A stretch of DNA of 64,000 nt from Hyphomicrobium sp. (GCF_003987855.1 NZ_RXIZ01000008.1:87095-151094); one strand, 5' to 3'. Shown: positions 1-9,923, counted from the stretch's first letter. A program made the numbers and translations. The notes: generated by a model from the letters alone, not told the origin.

Positions 1-56
1 GGCACCATGAGGCAACGGCCCGCTTGCGCCAAGCATTTTTTCGGACCTGCAGGTTG

Positions 57-794
57 TTAGCGCGCGACCAGAACGGCCTCAAGCAACGCGCGGGCGAATG
101 GCAGAATCTTCAGGTCGTCGAGATCTTCCATTCGGCGGACGGGTACGACGGAGTCGATCTCGGGATCGGGCGTGATCTCGTTGTGGCGTGCGACCATCGC
201 GATGAACTCGTCTGAGGTAATCGGGAGATGGAACGGAACCGCAAAAGAGAGATGGATGCCTTCGCGAACGACGATGTAGCCCTCATCGCGGCGAAGGGTG
301 CTCGCCACTTCGCCGATCTCTTCCTCGAGTTCGCGCTCAACGCTTTGGCCGATATCGACGGTCCCGTCCGGCAGAACGTCGTTTTGATCGATGAAGCCTG
401 ACGGCAGGTAAGCAAAACCGTGATTGACGTTCCCGGCTCGCTGCATGATCAGCATGAACAGTCCGTCGGAGGACCGGATAAGCGCTGAGCCGAAACCGTC
501 GATCACGCCAGCTTCGGGAAATCCGTGCTTTCGCCAATAGATATAACTTTTGAAATCGCTTCGAACGAGCGTCGCATCGATTACGCTACCGTCGTAGGTC
601 GCGTTTTGCATGAGATAGACAATGCCGTTGAAGTAATTCGGATTGGTGAGTTTCGCCTGCTCCCAATTGGCTTCGATGGCAGCTGCATTTTTCTCCGCGA
701 AAGCCCAACTCCCTTCGACGACTTTCAGCGTGCAATCCGCGATGACTTTGACGCCATTTGCGTGAGGAAAGCCGCTCTCGGACATGTCTTTCAT
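57..794 (-). CDS. NUDIX-domain hydrolase-like protein
   Basis: About 245 residues from the chosen start. A Nudix-type box is visible around residues 144-162, with the core RELEEEIGE preceded by a conserved-looking Gly. Nudix proteins hydrolyse nucleoside diphosphates linked to another moiety; the substrate here cannot be read from sequence. The roughly 100 residues ahead of the box are not a family I recognise. I chose the ATG at 794 because GAAGG lies about 6-8 bases upstream; a GTG at 881 would add 29 residues but has no clear ribosome binding site. It stands alone, downstream of ilvC on the same strand and separated by a long non-coding stretch. Confidence 0.75.
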   Translation of the reverse strand: MKDMSESGFPHANGVKVIADCTLKVVEGSWAFAEKNAAAIEANWEQAKLTNPNYFNGIVYLMQNATYDGSVIDATLVRSDFKSYIYWRKHGFPEAGVIDGFGSALIRSSDGLFMLIMQRAGNVNHGFAYLPSGFIDQNDVLPDGTVDIGQSVERELEEEIGEVASTLRRDEGYIVVREGIHLSFAVPFHLPITSDEFIAMVARHNEITPDPEIDSVVPVRRMEDLDDLKILPFARALLEAVLVAR

Positions 795-1080
795 TGATGC
801 CTTCGCGATTGAGCGGAGTGCGTTGAAGGCCTCCGCGAGCCACAAATAAGTCTCGGTGTGATTAGAACGGGGAAGCGACACCTTGATGCAAATTCAAATG
901 CTCAACGCGCCGATATTCGCGGCGAATTTCGGCAAAGCTCAATTCTCAGAATTTCACTTCAGCCTTTTGTTGAGCCAAGTTTCGTCATGACGTGGCCAAG
1001 ATTCGACAGCCATATACCGTTAACGACAGCGTCGCTGGGGGGCGACAGTCAAGATCTCCCAGCACCTCACGATCCGGTTT
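795..1080. other. Intergenic stretch, no gene seen
   Basis: Apart from a possible 29-residue upstream extension of the NUDIX gene (to a GTG at 881), I see no convincing reading frame, repeat or RNA gene here. It presumably carries the promoter of the NUDIX gene, but no clear -35/-10 pair is visible. Confidence 0.4.
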
Positions 1081-1375
1081 AGCTCCCTGGTGTTGCACCA
1101 GGATCAATGGATCAGAGGTGCACTGATGGGATCATCTGCCGCCCGATGGAAACTCCATCGGGCTCACGTAGCGGTCGCGCTACGTTGGAGCCCCTTCAAA
1201 TCCGAAGATGCCGCGTCAGCGGCAATATTCGGAAACGGGCGGCAGAGGTCCCCGCTCCTCTGCCGCCCGCGTTAGTCCCGGCCCGCGTCCCGAAAGGACG
1301 AGGGTTGGAAATGACGTGGACCACCCGCGCTGCCGCACGTAAACCCTCCCCAAGAGCGCGGCAGTGCGGGGCGGT
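1081..1375 (+). ncRNA. Candidate structured RNA: run of seven hairpins
   Basis: Seven consecutive inverted repeats pack into under 300 bases: 1086-1102 (7 bp), 1111-1127 (5 bp), 1141-1163 (10 bp), 1166-1185 (8 bp), 1201-1233 (two 6-bp helices around an internal loop), 1236-1269 (13 bp perfect) and 1324-1370 (12 bp plus one G-U if transcribed on this strand). A further helix at 1282-1304 is interrupted by one mismatch and has a CGAAA loop. No reading frame here looks coding. The + strand is a guess based on the GU pair and the GNRA-like loop. I compared it mentally with tmRNA (no T-arm), RNase P, SRP and 6S RNA and could not match it. It lies downstream of the ilvC terminator and upstream of the NUDIX gene. 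Confidence 0.4.
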
Positions 1376-1486
1376 TCCCTTCTCTTTGCCCCAAGAATCT
1401 CGCACCCATCGATTCGTCGTTGTCTCGAAGAAGCGCCATGAGGCAGTGATCTCGAGTCGCGACGCGGTAGCGATGGCCGCTCCCAT

Positions 1487-1519
1487 AAAAAACGCGGCTG
1501 CCGCTTGGGCCGCCGCGTT
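1487..1519 (-). terminator. Intrinsic terminator of ilvC
   Basis: The arms at 1491-1498 and 1512-1519 pair perfectly (8 bp, GC-rich). Read on the minus strand the stem is followed at once by six T residues. It lies about 30 bases beyond the ilvC stop codon, the expected place for a rho-independent terminator. Confidence 0.8.
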
Positions 1520-1548
1520 CTTGTTCTAAAGACGTAGATCTCTGCGGA

Positions 1549-2832
<1,284 letters not shown>

Positions 2833-3315
2833 ATGGCCGTGAAAATGCTCGGTCTGACAGGTTTTCTGCTTGCGCTTGCAGCACTTGGCGGGTGCGGACG
2901 AAGCTCACCGGCCAGCTCCGGCCCACCGGTGGAACGCGGAATCTTCATCTCATCGGACGACTGCGCGCAGTTCGGCAAACTCTCGATTGAGGAATGCGGC
3001 CAACTCATTGATCACGCCGTCGCACTGCATCAAAGGCTGGCACCTGCCTACGCGTCGCTCGATGCCTGCACTGCCGCCGAGGGCAAAGACCGCTGCGCGA
3101 ACGGGATCGACAGTAAGTATCATCCGACCGTTGCCGCTTTTCTCATTACGTTCGGCGATAAGCCCAGCGCCCAGCCGCTCTACGGGGTATCGGACGCCTC
3201 CCCGGGCTTCAAAGGGCTCGACAAGACCAAGTATGCGCTTGGCGACAAGGACTATAGCGTTTCGGATTCCGCGGAAGCCATCGCGCGCGAGAACGCGCAG
3301 GGCACAAAGGGCTGA
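2833..3315 (+). CDS. Putative lipoprotein, DUF1190 (YgiB-like)
   Basis: 160 residues. The N-terminus is a lipoprotein signal: a charged start, a hydrophobic run, and the lipobox LGGC at 18-21 with Cys21 as the lipidated residue. The mature part (FISSDDCAQFGK near 38, four further cysteines) resembles the DUF1190 family of envelope lipoproteins, whose function is unknown. A second in-frame ATG at 2845 is an equally plausible start, because the purine-rich GGGAG lies against the first ATG and about 12 bases before the second. It is monocistronic, convergent with the LysE-type exporter. Confidence 0.8.
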   Translation: MAVKMLGLTGFLLALAALGGCGRSSPASSGPPVERGIFISSDDCAQFGKLSIEECGQLIDHAVALHQRLAPAYASLDACTAAEGKDRCANGIDSKYHPTVAAFLITFGDKPSAQPLYGVSDASPGFKGLDKTKYALGDKDYSVSDSAEAIARENAQGTKG

Positions 3316-3327
3316 TCAAAGCCGCAC

Positions 3328-3933
3328 TCAAAACATCTCCCGCAAGATGGGCGAAAGGGATGCGACCAGCGCAATCGCCATCGCGATGTTGAAGATCCGC
3401 ATCGACCTCTCGTCTTTGAGGAACGGGCGCAGCGAAGTTCCGAACAGCGCCCAGCTCGTCGCCGAGAGAAGCGATACGATAAGGAAAACGGCTGATAGAA
3501 CGGCAACGTCCGCCCAGAGATTGTCCGGGGTGACGTAGTTCGCCGCCACGCTGAGGCAAACCATCCAGCCTTTCGGATTGATCCACTGAAAGAGCGCGGC
3601 TTCAGTGAAGGTCATCGGTCGCGCTTCGTCGCCTGGAACAGGGTCAGTTGCTCCCGACGTGCCGATCCTCCAGGCGAGCCAGAGCAGGTAGGCGATGCTG
3701 ATCGTGCGCAGTAGCGAATAGAGGGGCGGAAATACACTGAATATGCGCCCGACCCCAAACGCTACGGCGAGCATCATGATGGTGAAGCCAATCACGACGC
3801 CGAGAATGTGAGGTTGCGTACGGACAAAGCCGAAATTCACACCCGATGCCAACAGCATCGTGTTGTTGGGACCGGGCGTCATCGCTGTGACGAGCGCAAA
3901 TGCGATCAGCGATATAAGAAGATCGTGAGACAT
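3328..3933 (-). CDS. LysE/RhtB family amino-acid exporter
   Basis: 201 residues, almost wholly hydrophobic, with about six membrane segments. The family signature TPGPNN is at 19-24 within the first helix. LysE/RhtB proteins export amino acids or similar small solutes across the inner membrane; the substrate cannot be told from sequence. It lies between ilvC and the ilvB-ilvN run, so export of a branched-chain or homoserine-type amino acid is a fair guess from position only. It is convergent with the DUF1190 lipoprotein gene, 12 bases away. Confidence 0.9.
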   Translation of the reverse strand: MSHDLLISLIAFALVTAMTPGPNNTMLLASGVNFGFVRTQPHILGVVIGFTIMMLAVAFGVGRIFSVFPPLYSLLRTISIAYLLWLAWRIGTSGATDPVPGDEARPMTFTEAALFQWINPKGWMVCLSVAANYVTPDNLWADVAVLSAVFLIVSLLSATSWALFGTSLRPFLKDERSMRIFNIAMAIALVASLSPILREMF

Positions 3934-4005
3934 GTCTTATCGGCAGCAGGCATGCTGCCGGCCCTCGTTGAGGTCTTCATGTCGGCGGAAGCGCGGTAGA
4001 AGCGC

Positions 4006-4551
4006 TCAGGCCACGGCGCCGCGCCCAATGGCTGCGATGCCGGTCCGTGAGACTTCTACCAGTCCAAGCTCCGACATCAGCTGGATGAAAGTTTCGATCT
4101 TCGAAGATTTGCCGGTGACCTCGAAAACGAAATGCTCGGTCGATGTGTCCACGACCTTGGAACGGAAGATTTCGGCCAGCCGCAAGGCTTCGATGCGCTT
4201 CTCACCCTTGCCGGCAACCTTCACCAGCGCAAGTTCACGTTCGATGCCGCCCCCCTCTTCCGTCAAGTCGCGCACGCGATGCACGGGAACGAGCCGCTCC
4301 AACTGCGTCTTGATCTGCTGGATGACGACCGGCGTTCCGTTGGTGACGATTGTTATGCGGGACAGGTGTTTCTCGTGCTCGACCTCTGTCACCGTCAGCG
4401 ATTCAATGTTGTATCCCCGCCCTGCGAAGAGGCCGATGACGCGCGCCAGCACGCCCGGCTCGTTGTCGACGATGACGGATAGCGTCCGCGACACGACATC
4501 CTGCGAACGGGACGGGCTCGGATAGTGGGATTGCTTCAGAGGTTCGGACAT
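4006..4551 (-). CDS. ilvN: Acetolactate synthase small (regulatory) subunit
   Basis: 181 residues from the ATG at 4551; a TTG seven codons upstream is less likely. An N-terminal ACT domain spans about residues 20-90 (TLSVIVDNEPGVLARVIGLF and the GYNIESLTV strand). It binds valine and feedback-inhibits the catalytic subunit. The C-terminal half is the usual small-subunit domain that contacts the large subunit. It is the last gene of the closely spaced run ilvB - secreted unknown - GST - ilvN. The name ilvH is used for the same protein in many alphaproteobacteria. Confidence 0.95.
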   Translation of the reverse strand: MSEPLKQSHYPSPSRSQDVVSRTLSVIVDNEPGVLARVIGLFAGRGYNIESLTVTEVEHEKHLSRITIVTNGTPVVIQQIKTQLERLVPVHRVRDLTEEGGGIERELALVKVAGKGEKRIEALRLAEIFRSKVVDTSTEHFVFEVTGKSSKIETFIQLMSELGLVEVSRTGIAAIGRGAVA

Positions 4552-4568
4552 CGTCGGTCTCTTCTTAG

Positions 4569-5246
4569 TCAAACGTAGTTTTCAATGAGAGTATGGCCGG
4601 CGGAGTATTCAGGAATGCTCCACGGCTCGACAAGAGCGGCCTTTCGCCATTCGCCCAGCGCGGGATGCATGAGGACTGCATCCATATAGGATCGTGTCGC
4701 TTCGCGAACGGGCATCTGATAGGTTTCGAAACGCGTAACGACCGGAGCGTACATTGCATCGGCCGCGGAGAACGCGCCGTAAAGGAAGGGCCCGTCGCCA
4801 TTGCCATAGCGGTTGCGGGCTTCCGACCAAATGTCTTCAACGCGATCGACGTTTGCGCGCAGTGCGTCTGTGATGGGAGGCGTCGCGAAGCGAGCACCCA
4901 AATGCATGGCACAGCCCTGCCTCAGCGCCTGAAAGCCCGCATGCATTTCGCTCGCGATCGCGCGGGCGTGTGCCCTCGCCTTACCGTCGCGCGGCCAGAT
5001 CGGCAAATCGGGGAACTTCTCGGCCAGGTATTCGATGATGGCGAGGCTTTCCCAAACCGTGACGTCACCGTCGATAAGGACGGGCACCTTGCCCGAGGGC
5101 GAATACTCCATCAACTGCGAGGCAGTTTCCGGCCGCCGCAGCGGGATAACTATCTCTTCAAACGGAATAGAGAACGCGGACAATACAAGCCACGGCCGAA
5201 GCGACCACGACGAATAAAGCTTATTGCCGATAACGAGCTTCAGCAT
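4569..5246 (-). CDS. Glutathione S-transferase family protein
   Basis: 225 residues. An N-terminal thioredoxin-fold domain has the SSWSLRPW motif (catalytic Ser near 12-13), the cis-proline loop GKVPVL and the glutathione-binding ESLAII segment. A helical C-terminal domain follows. The substrate is unknown. It starts 2 bases after the stop of the upstream secreted protein gene and ends 17 bases before ilvN, so it is almost certainly cotranscribed with the acetolactate synthase genes, an unusual partner. Confidence 0.93.
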   Translation of the reverse strand: MLKLVIGNKLYSSWSLRPWLVLSAFSIPFEEIVIPLRRPETASQLMEYSPSGKVPVLIDGDVTVWESLAIIEYLAEKFPDLPIWPRDGKARAHARAIASEMHAGFQALRQGCAMHLGARFATPPITDALRANVDRVEDIWSEARNRYGNGDGPFLYGAFSAADAMYAPVVTRFETYQMPVREATRSYMDAVLMHPALGEWRKAALVEPWSIPEYSAGHTLIENYV

Positions 5247-5248
5247 CG

Positions 5249-5761
5249 CTACTTGCCGCCGCCCTCGGCTTCCGCGTTGTCGTCCGGCTCGCCGGGCTTT
5301 TTAGGCGGGAAAGCAGATTTCAAGAAGATCGGCATGCCGTTCTGGTCGACCATCTTCTTGAATGCTTCGGCCTGTTTCACCGAAATCTTGTACTGAGAGA
5401 AGGCAGCAACGAAACGCGCGCCCATGCTGCGGGCGATGTCCTCGGGTGCTGGCGTACCCATGCGCACACGATCGGCCTGAGGAATCCGCGCATAGATCTG
5501 AGCGAGCACCTGACTGTGCATGTAGTCCTGCGCCAGACACGACTCGAGGCCCTGATTGAATTCACTGGCGAGCATCTGGGTGCGGTAGCACGCATCGAGA
5601 AACTTGAGGACGCCCGCCGAGCCTTCGCGGCGATGTAGATCGCCCAGACGCTTGGCAGCGTCCTTAATATTGGCGACGTGGTCCCAGGTCTCCTTGGCGG
5701 CCGATGCGTGCGGCATCCACGTGAGCATCACCGCGAAGAGCGCGACGATCACCCGTGTCAT
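5249..5761 (-). CDS. Small secreted protein of unknown function
   Basis: 170 residues. I start at the ATG at 5761 because it gives a clean Sec signal peptide (MTRVIVALF then a hydrophobic run ending PHASA, cut near residue 21). A GTG ten codons upstream would bury that signal. The mature region is mainly helical, has two cysteines (near 57 and 74, by count from this start) and ends in an acidic, Gly-rich tail. I do not recognise a family. It sits between ilvB (26 bases upstream) and the GST gene (2 bases downstream), inside the acetolactate synthase run. Confidence 0.8.
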   Translation of the reverse strand: MTRVIVALFAVMLTWMPHASAAKETWDHVANIKDAAKRLGDLHRREGSAGVLKFLDACYRTQMLASEFNQGLESCLAQDYMHSQVLAQIYARIPQADRVRMGTPAPEDIARSMGARFVAAFSQYKISVKQAEAFKKMVDQNGMPIFLKSAFPPKKPGEPDDNAEAEGGGK

Positions 5762-5787
5762 GCCGGAACCTGGTCCCCCGTGTGTTC

Positions 5788-7554
5788 TCACACCAGCACC
5801 TTTCCTTCGTCGCTGATCGCGTGCTCGACCTCTTCGTCAGAGATATTTTCGCCGAGCAGCATCTCGTTGTGGGCCTTGCCCGAAGGGATCATCGGGAAGC
5901 AGTTTGCGAGTTTCGCCACTCTGCAATCGAAGATCACCGGGCCCTTGGTGTTGATCATTTCCTGTATGGCGTCGTCGAGATCCGCCGGATGCTCGCAACG
6001 CATACCCGTCCACCCATACGCATCAGCAAGCTTCACAAAGTCCGGAAGCGCTTCCGTGTAACTCTCGGAAAGACGGTTTCCGTGTAGAAGCTGCTGCCAC
6101 TGCCGCACCATGCCCATGTACTCGTTGTTCAGGATGAAGACCTTCACCGGAAGGCGATACTGGACTGCGGTCGAACACTCCTGAATGTTCATAAGAATGG
6201 ACGCATCCCCCGCCACGTCGATGACGAGCGACTTCGGATGCGCAAGTTGTACGCCGATCGCGGCCGGCAATCCATATCCCATCGTGCCCAAACCACCGGA
6301 TGTCATCCAATGGTTCGGCTCATCGAAATGGAGAAACTGGGCGGCCCACATCTGGTGCTGACCGACCTCGGTCGTGATGTAGGTATCGCGGTTCTTCGTC
6401 AGCTCATACAGCCGCTGGCAAGCGTACTGAGGCATGATGATGTCTTTGGAATTTTTGTAGGACAGCGATTTCTTCGCACGCCATCCCTCGATCTGCTTCC
6501 ACCAAGCCTTATGCGCCGCCTTGTCGAGAACGGGCGCCTTGGCTTTCCAAATACGCAGCATGTCTTCCAGCGCGTACGCGCAGTCGCCCACGATCGGGAT
6601 ATCGACCATGATGTTCTTGTTGATCGACGATGGATCGATATCGACATGGATCTTCTTCGAATTCGGCGAGAACGCGTCGACGCGGCCCGTGATGCGATCG
6701 TCGAAGCGGGCACCGATGTTGATCATCACATCGCAATCGTGCATCGCAAGGTTGGCCTCGTAGGTGCCGTGCATGCCGAGCATGCCGAGCCACTGCTTGT
6801 CGGATGCCGGATATGCGCCAAGCCCCATCAGCGTTGACGTGATGGGATATCCCGTCAGCCGGACGAACTCTCGCAGAAGTTGACTGGCCTTGGGCCCCGA
6901 GTTGATGATACCGCCACCGGTGTAGAACACCGGACGCTTCGCGCTCGCAATCAGGTCGACGGCGTCGCGCACGGCTGGCTGGTCCGGCTTCAGCTTGGGA
7001 CGGTAAGTCTTGTGCTGAATGTTCGAGGGTCCGACGTAATTGCCCGTTGCGAACTGCACGTCTTTCGGAATGTCGACAACGACGGGGCCTGGGCGGCCCG
7101 TGCGTGCAATGTGAAACGCCTCGTGCAGAATGCGCGCAAGATCGTTGACGTTCTTCACGAGCACGTTGTGCTTGGTGCAAGGGCGCGTGATGCCGACCGT
7201 ATCGCATTCCTGGAAGGCATCGTTGCCGATGAGATGTGTCGGCACCTGCCCCGTGATGCAGACGAGCGGAATGGAATCCATCAGCGCGTCGGCAAGGCCC
7301 GTCACGGCATTGGTCGCGCCGGGACCCGAGGTGACGAGACAGACGCCCACCTTCCCCGTTGAACGCGCGTAGCCTTCAGCGGCATGCAGCGCGCCGCCTT
7401 CCTGCCGGACAAGGATGTGACGGATCTTCTCCTGCTGGAAAATCTCGTCATAGATCGGAAGAACAGCCCCGCCGGGATACCCGAAGACAGCCTCGACGCC
7501 CTGATCGGCAAGTGCCGTCAATACGATCTCAGCGCCGGTCATCGTGCGTGCCAT
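5788..7554 (-). CDS. ilvB: Acetolactate synthase large (catalytic) subunit
   Basis: 588 residues. A thiamine diphosphate enzyme joining pyruvate with pyruvate or 2-oxobutyrate, the first common step of valine and isoleucine synthesis. Visible features: GYPGGAVLPIYD near 25-36, the catalytic Glu52 (RQEGGALHAAEG), a central FAD/ADP-binding domain, and the C-terminal cofactor motif starting GDASILMN near 455. Length is typical. AAGGAG sits 7 bases before the ATG. It heads the run leading to ilvN. The gap to miaA upstream is 82 bases, so it may have its own promoter. The homologue is also called ilvI or ilvG. Confidence 0.97.
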   Translation of the reverse strand: MARTMTGAEIVLTALADQGVEAVFGYPGGAVLPIYDEIFQQEKIRHILVRQEGGALHAAEGYARSTGKVGVCLVTSGPGATNAVTGLADALMDSIPLVCITGQVPTHLIGNDAFQECDTVGITRPCTKHNVLVKNVNDLARILHEAFHIARTGRPGPVVVDIPKDVQFATGNYVGPSNIQHKTYRPKLKPDQPAVRDAVDLIASAKRPVFYTGGGIINSGPKASQLLREFVRLTGYPITSTLMGLGAYPASDKQWLGMLGMHGTYEANLAMHDCDVMINIGARFDDRITGRVDAFSPNSKKIHVDIDPSSINKNIMVDIPIVGDCAYALEDMLRIWKAKAPVLDKAAHKAWWKQIEGWRAKKSLSYKNSKDIIMPQYACQRLYELTKNRDTYITTEVGQHQMWAAQFLHFDEPNHWMTSGGLGTMGYGLPAAIGVQLAHPKSLVIDVAGDASILMNIQECSTAVQYRLPVKVFILNNEYMGMVRQWQQLLHGNRLSESYTEALPDFVKLADAYGWTGMRCEHPADLDDAIQEMINTKGPVIFDCRVAKLANCFPMIPSGKAHNEMLLGENISDEEVEHAISDEGKVLV

Positions 7555-7636
7555 CTAGCGACTCCTTCGCGGGCCTCACCCGCCAACATAACGAAAGTGC
7601 TGGGCAACCTAGGGGCGAGGAGGCCGATGGTCAACG

Positions 7637-8575
7637 CTAACCACGAATAAATGCGAAAATATCGCGCATATTACTTTCCAAATATTGCGTATTTATGCAT
7701 TTCCACGAAATCATATGTCTTCTAAGCCAAGTTTCCTGCCGTTTGATGTATTGGCGCGTTTCCGCCTGCCCGCTAGAGACTGCCTGCTCAAGGGTCGATT
7801 CGCCGGCTAGGACGGCTGAAATCGGGGTCACGCCAATTGCGCGCATCGCCGGAAGGCCGGAATCAAGTTGCATATCGACCAGCGCGCGAACTTCCTCGAT
7901 TGCACCGCTTTTGATCATACTCTCGAAGCGGCGGTCAGCCCGCGCGTGCAGCTCGGCGCGGTCGAGCCCGATCACAAGCCGTTTCGTCTTGGCTTCCTCA
8001 AGCACGGGCTTCCCGCGCATCATTTGCCACTCGGCGAGGGACCGCCCCGTCGATTTCAAGACCTCGAGAGCTCGCACGATCCGCTGGGCGTCGGATGGCT
8101 GCAGCCGCGTGGCCATGATGGGGTCCAGCCTGGCAAGATCTTCGTGCAGTGCCGATGCGCCGCGTCGCTCGGCTTCGGCGCGCCAGTGCTCCCTGATGTC
8201 GGCCCGAACCTCAGGGATCGGCGACAAGCCTTCCAGGAGCGCCTTGAAGTAGAGGCCGGTGCCGCCGACGATGATCGGACGCCGGCCTTCGCTGAGCGAT
8301 TTCGCGATCGCTGCGGCGGCATCGCGAACAAAGCGGCCCGCTGAATAGGCTTCCGATGCCGGAACGAAACCATAGAGCGCATGCGGAACGCGGGCTTCAT
8401 CCTCGGAAGTCGGCCGTGCCGTCAGCACGCGCAGCTCGCGATAGACCTGCATGCTGTCAGCATTGATGATCGTGCCGTCGGTCGCCACCGCGATGGCCAT
8501 GGCGATAGCAGACTTGCCGCTCGCCGTAGGTCCCGCGATCAAGATGGGGGTAAGATCTCGTTGCGTGGCACTCAT
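7637..8575 (-). CDS. miaA: tRNA dimethylallyltransferase
   Basis: 312 residues. It transfers the dimethylallyl group to A37 of tRNAs reading UNN codons. The P-loop GPTASGKS is at 15-22, the DSMQVY substrate loop at 40-45, GGTGLYFKAL in the middle, and an RQYIKRQETW segment near the C-terminus. AGGAGG is 7 bases upstream, but it forms one arm of a perfect 11-bp hairpin (see 8581-8610), which suggests translation control. ilvB follows on the same strand after 82 bases. Confidence 0.96.
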   Translation of the reverse strand: MSATQRDLTPILIAGPTASGKSAIAMAIAVATDGTIINADSMQVYRELRVLTARPTSEDEARVPHALYGFVPASEAYSAGRFVRDAAAAIAKSLSEGRRPIIVGGTGLYFKALLEGLSPIPEVRADIREHWRAEAERRGASALHEDLARLDPIMATRLQPSDAQRIVRALEVLKSTGRSLAEWQMMRGKPVLEEAKTKRLVIGLDRAELHARADRRFESMIKSGAIEEVRALVDMQLDSGLPAMRAIGVTPISAVLAGESTLEQAVSSGQAETRQYIKRQETWLRRHMISWKCINTQYLESNMRDIFAFIRG

Positions 8576-8580
8576 GACAA

Positions 8581-8610
8581 CGCCTCCTAGCGCTCGCGAG
8601 CTAGGAGGCG
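8581..8610 (-). promoter_or_regulatory. Hairpin that hides the miaA ribosome binding site
   Basis: The arms at 8581-8591 and 8600-8610 are perfectly complementary (11 bp) around an 8-base loop. On the miaA transcript the inner arm contains AGGAGG, the miaA Shine-Dalgarno sequence, 7 bases before the ATG. No T tract follows on either side, so it does not look like an intrinsic terminator for the porin gene upstream, although it may stabilise that mRNA end. Confidence 0.6.
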
Positions 8611-8645
8611 CAAGTCAGATGGTGAATTCAGATTACGACGAGAAC

Positions 8646-9923
8646 TCAGTAACTGACCTTCAGGCGCGCGCCCCACACGGCGGCATGGCCGACATCGGCA
8701 ACGGCGCCGGGATTCCAGAAATATTGGAAGTCTGGGGCAAGCGATATGCCGTTTCGGATGTGAGCGAGATAGTTGATTTCGAGCACGGATTCATAGGTGC
8801 GCAGAGACGAAGGATCAGCATTGGCCTGGATCAGGTCGTCTGAAATCTGACCGTAACCAAACGCGGCGCCCAAGGTATCTTTAGCTCGGCCCGGCACGAA
8901 GCCCGTGAAGAGGATGCCGGTGTCGAAATAGAAGTCCATTTTGCTGCGGTCACTAGGGCTGCCGGAGATGCGGCCGAATACGGTGACGTTCTTGTCATCG
9001 CCGCTCTTCCAGATCGTCTGGTCGATGATGCCGTAGATGCCGTAGTCGCTATTGACCGGAGCCCCGCTCCTGAAGTCCGTATAGATCCCATCTGGCGCGT
9101 TGAACTGCTTCCAGCCGCCGACCTTCACCGTGCCGCCGAGACCACCGAATTCGTATTTGTAGGCACCTTCAAGCAGCATGAGTTCGCCATCGCCGAAGCG
9201 GAAGTCGGTGCCGTGGTTGTTGGCTCGTTGCGGATTTGCGGCGTAAGGATCGGCCGGACTGCCGTTGAATACAGCGCCCATGAGCGTCAACTGCTCATTG
9301 GGCGTGTAGGTTACGACGGCGCCCATCGAAGTCAGGGGATAGCCAGGACCGCCCGCGATCGTATTCGAGGCCAGGATACCGGGCCAACCGAACGTGCCGT
9401 TCAAGAAAACGGCTGCGGTATCGCTGATAAAGAACATCGTATCGGCCGCAATCGAGCCGACCTTCACCTTCAGCTTGTCGCCCAGCAGCGACTGCTCAAG
9501 CCAAAGCTCATCCAGGCGGAAAGTTTCATAGCCTTCGAGGTTGCTCACAGCGAAGGTGCTGCCGGTTTTCGCCGTCGGCCCCTTGCCGTGAACGTAGAAG
9601 GCGTTGGCATGAATGGCTGCGCCTTTCCAGCCGAGCAACTTCTCGAGGTCGATGTCGGTGTAAACCTCGATGAGGCCGTTGTAGGTCGAGCCGCGCGAGA
9701 GGCCGCCTGATGTCACGTCGTAGTATTCGCCGGTGTAGTTCAAGCCGTACTTTATCCCCGACGCGGCCATTGAGGCCCGAGCGGCATCGTACGGCATGTC
9801 CTGCGCGATCGAGAATTCCGGAACTCCGGTGTCGGGCTTGTCTTCGGCGCGAACAGCCGTGGTCGCGGCGAGCGAAGCAAGCGCCAGAACCGGTGCAAAG
9901 CCGGTGACGAATAGCGGTCTCAT
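8646..9923 (-). CDS. OprB family carbohydrate-selective porin
   Basis: 425 residues from the ATG at 9923. That start gives a signal peptide ending AVRA-ED near residue 26 and has GGGGGA at good spacing; an upstream in-frame codon at 9989 would bury the signal. The mature protein is Gly/aromatic rich with alternating beta-strand character and ends in a beta-barrel-type terminal strand (RLKVSY). Segments such as LNYTGEYY and the WFQ/NP-rich C-terminus match OprB outer-membrane porins, which let sugars and other small solutes pass. It is monocistronic. Confidence 0.88.
   Translation of the reverse strand: MRPLFVTGFAPVLALASLAATTAVRAEDKPDTGVPEFSIAQDMPYDAARASMAASGIKYGLNYTGEYYDVTSGGLSRGSTYNGLIEVYTDIDLEKLLGWKGAAIHANAFYVHGKGPTAKTGSTFAVSNLEGYETFRLDELWLEQSLLGDKLKVKVGSIAADTMFFISDTAAVFLNGTFGWPGILASNTIAGGPGYPLTSMGAVVTYTPNEQLTLMGAVFNGSPADPYAANPQRANNHGTDFRFGDGELMLLEGAYKYEFGGLGGTVKVGGWKQFNAPDGIYTDFRSGAPVNSDYGIYGIIDQTIWKSGDDKNVTVFGRISGSPSDRSKMDFYFDTGILFTGFVPGRAKDTLGAAFGYGQISDDLIQANADPSSLRTYESVLEINYLAHIRNGISLAPDFQYFWNPGAVADVGHAAVWGARLKVSY

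Noticed and set aside
1081..1375. tmRNA, RNase P, SRP or 6S RNA as the identity of the hairpin-rich stretch
   Set aside because: No T-arm or tag frame for tmRNA; no GAGGAAAGTCC-type core for RNase P; no SRP GGAAG/loop pattern; the 3' strand that should close a 6S terminal stem is missing.
1107..1529. Open frames of 60-140 residues across the hairpin stretch
   Set aside because: The translations are Arg/Pro-rich and read through perfect inverted repeats and the ilvC terminator; no ribosome binding site.
8581..8610. Intrinsic terminator of the porin gene
   Set aside because: No T run follows the stem on the minus strand, and the hairpin covers the miaA ribosome binding site, so a translational role fits better.
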